From Burkholderia sp. Bp9142 (GTDB lineage: Bacteria > Pseudomonadota > Gammaproteobacteria > Burkholderiales > Burkholderiaceae), in assembly GCF_003853415.1 (NCBI RefSeq), contig NZ_QTPP01000014.1:111497-175496 (forward strand): a stretch of 64,000 bases of DNA, given 5' to 3'. The notes under the pieces were generated by a model. It was not told the DNA's origin. It saw only the letters and a list, made by a program, of their open reading frames with translations, and ran no database searches. Below are positions 47,165 through 54,086 of this stretch, piece by piece; position 1 is the first letter of the stretch; each line of letters starts with the position of its first letter. The translations under genes and the position numbers were made by a program.

Positions 47165-47866
47165 GTGAATACTCCTGTTCTGAACCTGCCTCTGGCGCTG
47201 CATCCAATCGGCAATAGCGCCAGCCTCCGCGACCAGGCCTACGCGATGTTGCGCCAGGCCATCGCGGATGCCGACATTTACGCGTCGCGCGAAGAGATTC
47301 GTCTCGACGAGCGCGTGCTGAGCGAATCGCTCGGTGTGAGCCGCACGCCCGTTCGCGAGGCAATGACGCTGCTCGAGCAGGACGGTTTTCTGCGCATGGT
47401 TCCGCGGCGCGGCATCTACATCGTGCGCAAGAGCAAGCGTGAGATCGTCGAAATGATCCAGATGTGGGCCGCGCTCGAAAGCATGGCCGCACGTCTTGCC
47501 ACGCAGCACGCAACTGACGAAGAGATCGCGAAACTGCGCCACATGTTCGACCAGTTCCGTGACTCGACGCCTGCCGAACATATCACCGAGTACTCGGATG
47601 CGAACATCGCGTTCCATCAGGCGATTGTCGAACTGTCGAAGTCGCAGATCATTCTTGACACGATCAAGAACATCTTCATTCATGTGCGCGCAATTCGCCG
47701 CATGACGATTTCTCAGAGCGACCGCGCGTCGCGGTCGATCGTCGACCATTTGCGAATCATCGAGGCGCTGGAAAAGCGCGATACCGAACTGGCGGAGCGT
47801 CTGGTGCGCGATCACTCGCTCGGGCTTGCCGCGTTTGTCGAGTCAAATTGCGATTTTCTCGACTGA
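47165..47866 (+). CDS. GntR-family (FadR subfamily) regulator 2 of the oxalate locus
   Basis: A 233-residue GntR regulator, close paralogue of the one at 43143. The recognition region LSESLGVSRTPVREAMTLLE differs from paralogue 1 only outside the GVSRTPVREAMTLLE core. The FCD domain keeps NIAFHQAIVELSKSQIILDT and VDHLRIIEALEKRD. The start is GTG at 47165, 12 nt after the small membrane protein gene; its ribosome site is weak, consistent with translational coupling. It is followed by a strong terminator. Both GntR proteins could compete for the same operators. Confidence 0.92.
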   Translation: MNTPVLNLPLALHPIGNSASLRDQAYAMLRQAIADADIYASREEIRLDERVLSESLGVSRTPVREAMTLLEQDGFLRMVPRRGIYIVRKSKREIVEMIQMWAALESMAARLATQHATDEEIAKLRHMFDQFRDSTPAEHITEYSDANIAFHQAIVELSKSQIILDTIKNIFIHVRAIRRMTISQSDRASRSIVDHLRIIEALEKRDTELAERLVRDHSLGLAAFVESNCDFLD

Positions 47867-47903
47867 GCGCTCTGCGCTCCGTCAACCCCCGTTGAAGCCG
47901 AAG

Positions 47904-47935
47904 GCCGGCGGACCTGAAGGTCCGCCGGCTTTTTT
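47904..47935 (+). terminator. Rho-independent terminator after gntR2
   Basis: A perfect stem of up to 12 bp (GCCGGCGGACCT / AGGTCCGCCGGC) with a very short loop is followed by TTTTTT, 37 nt after the gntR2 stop. Confidence 0.92.
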
Positions 47936-48148
47936 ATCGCCTGACGGGCCGCGTCGTCCGGCGCGCTTGTCCGGCGATGAAGCCGGCCACCGGGCTTCTT
48001 TGTGCGCGCGCGTCCTTCGGATGCTGCGCCAGATCTACCGCTTTGGCGGCCTGGGCGCCGAAGTTGCATTCGCAAGGCCAGATGGGAGAGGGGCTGAAGT
48101 GTTCTCCGGGACTCCCCCAAGTGTGGCTGAAAGCGCTTGCGACGATCT

Positions 48149-48163
48149 GTTATATCACATACT
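48149..48163 (-). promoter_or_regulatory. Candidate GntR operator before the decayed frc fragment
   Basis: The plus strand is GTTATATCACATACT; its reverse complement matches the recurring 15-mer at 12 of 15 positions. The next intact gene is the membrane protein at 48402, about 240 nt downstream, with an frc remnant in between. Confidence 0.5.
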
Positions 48164-48182
48164 GTATTGAGTGTCGGTGCCG

Positions 48183-48347
48183 ATGCGCGACAGGTACCTG
48201 ACAGCGGGCAACCCGATCAAGCGGACGGACAGTCCCACGTAGGTGACGCGTGTTCGCCCGTGCCCGACGAGCACACGGATGAAGTGATGGCAGAACCCGG
48301 CTATTCGCCGGCACCGACCGACGCGCTCAGAGCGTGCGGCGCGATCC
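48183..48347 (+). pseudogene. Remnant of a formyl-CoA transferase gene (3' end)
   Basis: The DNA closely follows the last 165 nt of frc1. RYLTAGNPIKRTDSPT runs in one frame, then DEHTDEVMAEPGYSPAPTDA and LRACGAI in another, matching [36 protein letters not shown] and LRACGAI. Stops and frameshifts break it, and the upstream 90% is absent. It sits directly behind an operator-like site, so an entire promoter-frc unit was probably once here and was internally deleted. Confidence 0.85.
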
Positions 48348-48401
48348 GAGCGAGTAACGGAACGAAACAACAGCGAATGCACGAAGCGAGGAGGAGGTTG
48401 C

Positions 48402-48959
48402 ATGCCGGACTGGGCTAGCTTCATCACGTGGTCGGGGCTTGAGCGCCTGGAACTTTGTGTGTTTGTTTTCGCGGGCGCGTTGGTGATTGCGATAACGGCA
48501 ACAGTGCTCGTCAACCGGCTGACGCATGGCAGGCGAAACACGTGGCAAGGTGCACCCGGCGACAAGGTCATCGATATGGTCGCGCTCGGATTGTGTGTCT
48601 GGATTGGTTATGCTTTCGTCAACGAGCCTGCGCAAACGCCTGGAATCGTAGCGCTGTTCGCGGTGAGCCTGCTGGCCGCCGCGTTGGGCGCGCATGTGAT
48701 GCTGACCATGCATGAGCATCACGCGCGCGCGCCCGCGCATTGCGGCATGTCACCACGACGCGGCGCGACGTTGCGCCTCGCGTGGGACGGCGATCCTTCG
48801 CATCTGCAGCCTGCAGACGATTTCACGCAGCACTGGACGTGGTCGATCAATCCGCGCCGTGCGCAGCCGCGCTGCGCGTCATCTGCGCGGAACGCGCAAA
48901 TGACACATGCAACGATGCGCGTGCGTAGCCGCCAACGCCATCAGGCAAAGCGACACTGA
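48402..48959 (+). CDS. Hypothetical membrane protein (185 aa)
   Basis: A 185-residue protein with about three hydrophobic segments in its first 110 residues (LCVFVFAGALVIAITATVLV, VIDMVALGLCVWIGYAFV, GIVALFAVSLLAAALGAHVM) and a basic, histidine- and arginine-rich C-terminal tail. The ATG follows GAGGAGG. I do not recognise the family. It is flanked by regulators and oxlT; a transport or sensing role is possible but not shown. The tail has biased composition and may not be functional. Confidence 0.65.
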   Translation: MPDWASFITWSGLERLELCVFVFAGALVIAITATVLVNRLTHGRRNTWQGAPGDKVIDMVALGLCVWIGYAFVNEPAQTPGIVALFAVSLLAAALGAHVMLTMHEHHARAPAHCGMSPRRGATLRLAWDGDPSHLQPADDFTQHWTWSINPRRAQPRCASSARNAQMTHATMRVRSRQRHQAKRH

Positions 48960-49047
48960 CGAAACACGTAGCGGCAACTGCGTCGCGAACCATCAGGTTC
49001 GCGAGCGCGGAGGTCGAAGAGAATCACGAATGAACTGCAATTGTGCG

Positions 49048-49305
49048 TCATCGAGCCATGGGCTCGCGATAGAGCTGGTTTTTCCGGTCGAAAATCAGTT
49101 GCACGAGAAAAGCGGCGTCGTAGGCGTTGAGCAGATGCGAATGAAAGCGCTCGATGTAGGCCGTAATGCGTGCAGGTTCATTGCTGACGTCGTCGAAGAA
49201 ATCGAGCGTGTCCTGGGTCCAGCGAAAACGTAAGCCCAGATCGCTGAACGCGGCGTTATAGGCGCTCAGCAACGCTTCATTATGCAAATCGGCAGATTGA
49301 TTCAT
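49048..49305 (-). CDS. Hypothetical protein, paralogue of the product at 42487-42873
   Basis: An 85-residue soluble protein. YNAAFSDLGLRFRWTQDTL and HSHLLNAYDAAFLVQLIF align with the 128-residue product at 42487. The ATG follows GGGAGAT. The region about 60-80 nt upstream is also alike, so gene and promoter were duplicated together. The family is not recognised. It is probably cytoplasmic, since no signal or membrane segment is visible. Confidence 0.75.
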   Translation of the reverse strand: MNQSADLHNEALLSAYNAAFSDLGLRFRWTQDTLDFFDDVSNEPARITAYIERFHSHLLNAYDAAFLVQLIFDRKNQLYREPMAR

Positions 49306-49366
49306 CGCGATCTCCCAAGCGGTCGAGTGATGTGACTCGGAAGAAGCATAGAGGTCGCGATGAATA

Positions 49367-49384
49367 CACAATAATTAAATTTTC
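49367..49384 (-). promoter_or_regulatory. AT-rich motif shared with 42928-42946 and 50383-50400
   Basis: The plus strand reads CACAATAATTAAATTTTC, about 60 nt upstream of the 85-residue gene. CACAATAATTAAA matches CACGATAGTTAAA at 42928 at 11 of 13 positions. It also lies within 20 nt of the LysR gene stop. Confidence 0.5.
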
Positions 49385-49403
49385 ATTGGCATTCCATAGC
49401 GCG

Positions 49404-50348
49404 TCATCTATGGACGGTCAATTGATTTACGTGCGTGATCTGCTCGATCAGATCCGCACCTTCTTCCAGCAAAAAGCGCTTGAACGCAACCGCAACAGGC
49501 GGAAGCCGCTTGTTCTTGCGATGAACGACGTACCAGTTGAGCATCACCGGAAAGCCTTCGACATCGAGCACGGCGAGATGCCCGAGCTGCAATTCGAGGC
49601 TGATGGTATGTGCGGACAGAAACGCGATGCCCATGCCTGCAATCACGGCCTGCTTGATCGTCTCCGTGCTCTTGATCTCCATCGCGATGTTGAGGTTCGT
49701 AAGACGCCCTGCAAAGCCCTCTTCCATCGAATTCCACGTGTCCGAGCCACGTTCGCGCACGACGAACGATTCGCTCGCGAGCTGGCTGATCTTGATGTTG
49801 CGCTTGCTGGCAAGTGGATGCGAGGGCGCCGCCACAATCACATACGGATGCGGCGCGAACGCCTCGTTGATCGAATCCATTTCTTGTGGCGGCCGCACCA
49901 TTACCGCGAGATCGGTCTGATTGGTTGCCAGCTGGTGCAGCAGTTCCTCGCGGTTGTGCACTGCAAGGTTCAGTTCGACACCCGTATAGCGTCGCGTGAA
50001 TTCGGCGAGCAGCCGCGGAAAGAAGTAGTCGCCCGCGCTGATGGCCGCGACGTTCAGCTTGCCGCCCGAGATGCCTTTCAACTGGCCCATCGCTTCATCC
50101 ACTTCATGAAACTGCTGAATGATCGCTCGGCTGTAATGAAGCATTTCCGTGCCTGCTGGCGTCAGATAGATCTTTTTGCCGAGCTGTTCGAAGAGCGGCA
50201 GGCCAGCGTGCTCCTCGAGCTGCTTGACCTGGGTGGAGACGGCGGGCTGCGTGAGGTGCAGTTCCTCGGCCGCGCGCGAGAAGCTGAGGTGCCGCGCCAC
50301 CGTCTCGAACACTTTCAGCTGGCGCAGGGTGGCGTTACGCATCGTCAT
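49404..50348 (-). CDS. LysR-family (CbbR-like) regulator, divergent from oxlT
   Basis: A 314-residue LysR protein of the CbbR/CysB-like type. The winged helix is at about 1-65 (LRQLKVFETVARHLSFSRAA, LHLTQPAVSTQVKQLEEHAG) and the effector domain begins at about 95 (GGKLNVAAISAGDYFFPRLL). It is divergent from the oxalate:formate antiporter, the standard layout for a LysR and its target. ATG codons at 50348 and 50342 are both possible; neither has a clear ribosome site. Confidence 0.92.
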   Translation of the reverse strand: MTMRNATLRQLKVFETVARHLSFSRAAEELHLTQPAVSTQVKQLEEHAGLPLFEQLGKKIYLTPAGTEMLHYSRAIIQQFHEVDEAMGQLKGISGGKLNVAAISAGDYFFPRLLAEFTRRYTGVELNLAVHNREELLHQLATNQTDLAVMVRPPQEMDSINEAFAPHPYVIVAAPSHPLASKRNIKISQLASESFVVRERGSDTWNSMEEGFAGRLTNLNIAMEIKSTETIKQAVIAGMGIAFLSAHTISLELQLGHLAVLDVEGFPVMLNWYVVHRKNKRLPPVAVAFKRFLLEEGADLIEQITHVNQLTVHR

Positions 50349-50698
50349 GGTGGATGTATAAGCGAAGATGAATCCTCATGGTAACAAACTTTAATTATCA
50401 GTAATTCAGCAGAGACCCTAGGATGAATTCTGCAATGGACGATGGAACGCGTGAGCATCGGGTTAACGCTGAAAACAAGGCCCGGCGCGGTGAAATCGAG
50501 AAAAAATGACCTGCAGGCGCCTATTCGTCCGAGCAATGAGCCGTAAATCAGATTAAAGATTTTTAGAAAAGAAGCGCTTGAATTTTCGTTGCGAAATACA
50601 CCCGACGCGGTCCGATCGGGACGCAACGATAAGGTATGCATGCATACAGACCGGATTTTTGGTCGGCTACCCTAAATATAGATGGCGGAGACAGGTAC
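50349..50698. promoter_or_regulatory. Divergent LysR/oxlT control region
   Basis: This 350-nt interval has no gene. It includes a long AT-rich run at 50380-50410 next to the LysR start and another at 50535-50600. The oxlT ribosome site is GGAG at 50687. The LysR binding site is probably the motif at 50383-50400. Confidence 0.55.
50383..50400 (+). promoter_or_regulatory. AT-rich motif at the LysR/oxlT promoter
   Basis: AACAAACTTTAATTATCA; its reverse complement contains GATAATTAAAGTTT, matching 42931-42944 at 13 of 14 bases. It lies 35 nt from the LysR start and about 300 nt from oxlT. Confidence 0.5.
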
Positions 50699-52039
50699 AT
50701 GAACAGCATTTCTCAGCAAGCTCCGGTAGCGTTTTGGCGCAGCCGCTGGTGGCAGCTAGCATTCGGCATCCTGTGTATGGCGCTCGTCGCCAATCTGCAA
50801 TATGCGTGGACGTTGTTCGTCGCGCCGATGAGTGCAAAGCATCATTGGGGGCAAGCTGAAGTTCAGCTCGCGTTCTCGATTTTCATTCTCACCGAAACGT
50901 GGCTGGTGCCGGTGGAAGGGTGGCTCGTCGACCGCTTCGGTCCGAAGCCTGTCGTGGCGGGCGGTGCGATCTGCGTAGGGCTTGCGTGGGTGATGAACTC
51001 GTTTGCGACGACGCTGCCCGAACTCTATATAGCGTCCGTCATCGCCGGTATCGGTGCGGGCGGCGTGTATGGCACCTGCGTCGGCAACGCGCTCAAGTGG
51101 TTTCCGGACAAGCGCGGCCTCGCCGCCGGCCTGACGGCGGCGGGCTTCGGCGCGGGCGCGGCGGTGACAGTGATTCCGATCGCAAACATGATCACGCGCT
51201 CAGGTTACGAGCACACATTCCTGTTCTTCGGCATTCTGCAAGGGGTGTGCATTTTCCTGCTCGCGTTGATGCTGAGAAAGCCCGACACCGCAAAAGTGTC
51301 ACCTGCCAAGCGCAAATTCGCTGTCACGAAAACGGACTATACGCCGGGTCAGATGATCAAGGCGCCGGTGTTCTGGGTGATCTACGCGTCGTTTGTCGCG
51401 GTGGCGGCAGGTGGCCTGATGGCGACGGCGCAACTTGGTCCGATTGCCAAGGACTGGGGGCTCGCCAAGCTGCCGATGAGTCTCTTCGGCATGACGCTGC
51501 CGCTGCTCACGATGACGCTGTCGATCGACAACATCTGCAACGGCTTCACGCGTCCGTTGTGCGGCTTCATTTCCGACAAGATCGGCCGAGAGAACACGAT
51601 GTTCGCGATCTTTATCGGCGAAGGGCTTGCGCTGCTGGGCCTGATGCAATATGGCCAGAACCCCTATGCGTTCATGACATTCGCAGCACTGATTTTCCTG
51701 TTCTGGGGCGAGATCTTCTCGATCTTCCCGGCGCTTTGCGCCGATACGTTCGGCAGCAAGTACGCCGCGGCGAACGCGGGCACGCTTTATACGGCGAAGG
51801 GTACGGCGTCGCTCATCGTGCCGATCGCTTCGGTGCTCGCCACGACGGGCGGGTGGAATCTCGTGTTCCTCGTGTCGGCGATAGTCACGATTGGGGCAGG
51901 CGTGTCGGCGAAATTCATTCTCGCGCCGATGCGTGCACGCTGGATCGCTTCAACGAATGAGAAGTGTGACGAACACGTGCCGGAACTCGCGGCAAGCGGA
52001 CCCGGCCTGCGTCACTGGCCGGAACAGACTGGCGAATAA
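50699..52039 (+). CDS. oxlT: Oxalate:formate antiporter
   Basis: A 446-residue MFS carrier of the OFA family that exchanges external oxalate for internal formate. The family opening WWQLAFGILCMALVANLQYA is present. The two charged residues essential in Oxalobacter OxlT (Arg272, Lys355) have counterparts Arg285 (GFTRPLCGF) and Lys367 (LYTAKGTASL), with nearly the same spacing. Twelve segments are seen. The start at 50699 follows GGAGACAGG. The C-terminal tail of about 30 residues is polar. Related OFA carriers move other carboxylates, but with frc and oxc here oxalate is by far the likeliest. Confidence 0.93.
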   Translation: MNSISQQAPVAFWRSRWWQLAFGILCMALVANLQYAWTLFVAPMSAKHHWGQAEVQLAFSIFILTETWLVPVEGWLVDRFGPKPVVAGGAICVGLAWVMNSFATTLPELYIASVIAGIGAGGVYGTCVGNALKWFPDKRGLAAGLTAAGFGAGAAVTVIPIANMITRSGYEHTFLFFGILQGVCIFLLALMLRKPDTAKVSPAKRKFAVTKTDYTPGQMIKAPVFWVIYASFVAVAAGGLMATAQLGPIAKDWGLAKLPMSLFGMTLPLLTMTLSIDNICNGFTRPLCGFISDKIGRENTMFAIFIGEGLALLGLMQYGQNPYAFMTFAALIFLFWGEIFSIFPALCADTFGSKYAAANAGTLYTAKGTASLIVPIASVLATTGGWNLVFLVSAIVTIGAGVSAKFILAPMRARWIASTNEKCDEHVPELAASGPGLRHWPEQTGE

Positions 52040-52070
52040 CGTTCGTGTCAGCGCGCCGGGATCTGAACAC

Positions 52071-53057
52071 ATGAACGTAACGCTGCAGCAACTGAAGGTG
52101 TTCATCGCCGTCGCGCGCCAGCGGAGTTTCACTCGCGCGGCACGCGAGTTCGATTTGACGCAGTCGGCCGCTAGCCGGCGCGTGCGCGAACTTGAAGAGG
52201 CTATCGCACTGCGCCTCTTCGATCGCACCACGCGTCAGGTAGAGCTGACGACGGCGGGCTCCCGGCTCGAACGACGCATCGGCTGTCTGATCGAAGAATT
52301 CGAAATGACGCTGCGCGACGTGCAAGCCGCACGTGAAGAACCCACGGGGTTCGTCGTCTTCGCGTGCGATTCCATGCTCTCGTCGGGCCGGTTGCCCGAG
52401 TGGCTTACGCGTTGCGCTGCGGCTTTCCCAGGTCTGATCGTCACCGCGAAGGAACAGCTGCAACACGCGGTACCCGCCTCTGTCGAGCAGGACGCAGTCG
52501 ATTTCGGTGTCCTGTGCGATGCAAACTTCGCAGGCACCGACGCCTTTCATGCGCAAGCGCTGGCCTCGACGCCGCTTTGTGCCGTATTGCCGCATGCGCA
52601 TCCGCTCACATCCGGTGCCGCGCTGTGCTGGGACGCGTTGCGCGACACGCCGCTCGTCACGCTCAACGCAGAAGCCGGCACGCGCAATGTGACGGAACGC
52701 ACGCTCAATACGTATCGCGTCGGCACGCAACGCACCAACGAGTGCGCGCATGTCGCCACCGCATTGCGCATGATCGAACTGGGCCTCGGCATCGGTGTGC
52801 TGCCCATCGACACACGTGCGTCGACTCTGCCGTCGTCGCTCGTTGCACGTCCGCTCGTGCCGGAAGTATCGGTGACGACCATGCTCGTGCGCCGCCGCCA
52901 CCGCTCGCTGCGTCCCAATGCCGACGCTGTGTGGACGCTGCTTGCCGACGGGAATTCTCGGGACCCGCGCGGCGGCGCGCGCCAGACGCAACGCGGCACC
53001 CGCAACCCGATACGACGGGAAGCAGCAGACGAACCGATGCCGCTCGTCCCCCGATGA
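52071..53057 (+). CDS. LysR-family regulator downstream of oxlT
   Basis: A 328-residue LysR protein. The winged helix is at 1-65 (MNVTLQQLKVFIAVARQRSF, FDLTQSAASRRVRELEEAIA) and the effector domain begins at about 95 (GFVVFACDSMLSSGRLPEWL). It starts 31 nt after oxlT on the same strand. The last 35 residues are arginine-rich and look like read-through into unselected sequence, so the original stop may have been lost. Its target may be the decayed aldehyde dehydrogenase just downstream. Confidence 0.88.
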   Translation: MNVTLQQLKVFIAVARQRSFTRAAREFDLTQSAASRRVRELEEAIALRLFDRTTRQVELTTAGSRLERRIGCLIEEFEMTLRDVQAAREEPTGFVVFACDSMLSSGRLPEWLTRCAAAFPGLIVTAKEQLQHAVPASVEQDAVDFGVLCDANFAGTDAFHAQALASTPLCAVLPHAHPLTSGAALCWDALRDTPLVTLNAEAGTRNVTERTLNTYRVGTQRTNECAHVATALRMIELGLGIGVLPIDTRASTLPSSLVARPLVPEVSVTTMLVRRRHRSLRPNADAVWTLLADGNSRDPRGGARQTQRGTRNPIRREAADEPMPLVPR

Positions 53058-53232
53058 CGACGCATTGATGCGAGCGTCGTAAGCGCGGACAGGCGCGGTT
53101 TTGCCAACGGTTCGAGATGAACGATAGCGCCATTCGCAATGTGTATGCGATGGACACTGATGCGATCTCAGACGACATGACCTCCTTATCGACGGAACGC
53201 GGCGAGCGCCCGGCACGGGCGAATACTCTGGC

Positions 53233-53600
53233 ATGCTCAATACCGCCACGGAAGAACCGATTGAGATCGTCGCGCTGGAACTGCGGAGCGGCATACGCAC
53301 TGCGGAGCATGGACTCATCCTGATGCGATTTTCCGAATTTTTGCGCAAGTGCCGGGGTGCAATCGTAGCGCTCGAGCGTCTCGACGCAGGCAAGCCCCTT
53401 GCAGCCGCCAATCGCCGGACGTGCCCGCCGCCATCGGCACGCTCGCCCACTACGCGGGCTGGTGCGACAAGATCAACGGCCAAGTGGTGCTCGTGCATCC
53501 CGATGCGCTCACCGACACGATGCGCAAGCCACGTTTTCGTGGTCGGCGCGATTGTCGAACTTCGGATTCGGCGAGCAGGGCGCCGCGTTCCCCGACAACC
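53233..53600 (+). pseudogene. Aldehyde dehydrogenase remnant
   Basis: The first frame reads NTATEEPIEIVA, then after an internal loss AEHGLILMRFSEFLRKCRGA and ALERLDAGKPLAAAN. A shift near 53405 continues VPAAIGTLAHYAGWCDKING and ALTDTMRK, and another brings VVGAIV. These are the ordered N-terminal motifs of the NAD(P)-dependent aldehyde dehydrogenase superfamily (NPATGE, RGRILxRxAD, LDxGKP, YYAGWADKI, VVGAI). The catalytic cysteine domain is missing. The following 53600-53810 has no recognisable content. Confidence 0.75.
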
Positions 53601-53815
53601 ACGTCCTCACTGGCGTCATGGCGGCAATCATCCCCGGCGCCATGACGCCTGCCCCCGCGGTTCGAGAGCGGGCAGTTTGCATGGAACGGGAATGGAAGGC
53701 CTGGCTCCGAACTGCCCAACGCGGACAGGCTGAACAGTTGCGCCGTGTTCGTGGCTGCGCTGTCCGGTCCACATGCACCTACAGCACGGTCCTTCCACGA
53801 ATCTTTCTGATATGC

Positions 53816-53830
53816 AATATACGATATATA
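53816..53830 (+). promoter_or_regulatory. GntR-operator-like sequence in the gap before oxc
   Basis: AATATACGATATATA matches the recurring 15-mer at 11 of 15 positions. It lies 257 nt before oxc, with no gene between, so it may be a distal operator or a relic of a lost gene. Confidence 0.4.
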
Positions 53831-54019
53831 AAACGCAAAATCGCGTACCAACTGCGATCTGCCGAAGGGGGATGGGGCAGAGCGACTGCGGGACGCATCC
53901 GATATCTCTCGTCCACATGCACCACATCGAAGCCCTCCCTGAACTGGCTCCGCAACAGCGACGCGACCCGCGCGGCGGGACTCCCGCGTGGGCTCCCCAA
54001 ACCCGGCCAAAAATATCTG

Positions 54020-54045
54020 TTGACACATTCAATATGTGATATACC
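54020..54045 (+). promoter_or_regulatory. Candidate oxc promoter and GntR operator
   Basis: TTGACA (54020-54025) is a perfect -35. AATATGTGATATACC (54031-54045) matches the recurring 15-mer at 13 of 15 positions and lies between the -35 and a weak -10 (TACCAT, 54042-54047). It ends 42 nt before the oxc ATG. Confidence 0.6.
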
Positions 54046-54086
54046 ATATACCAGAAGCGCCACCATTTGCCCCCAGGAGACATGAC

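Noticed and set aside
47980..48010. Second hairpin (AAGCCGG...CCGGGCTT) as a terminator
   Set aside because: The stem has a bulge and the T-run is short; the perfect terminator at 47904-47935 already serves gntR2.
53877..54039. Small plus-strand frame before oxc (MGQSDCGTHP...)
   Set aside because: It reads into the oxc promoter and ends within the operator, with no recognisable features; treated as non-coding.
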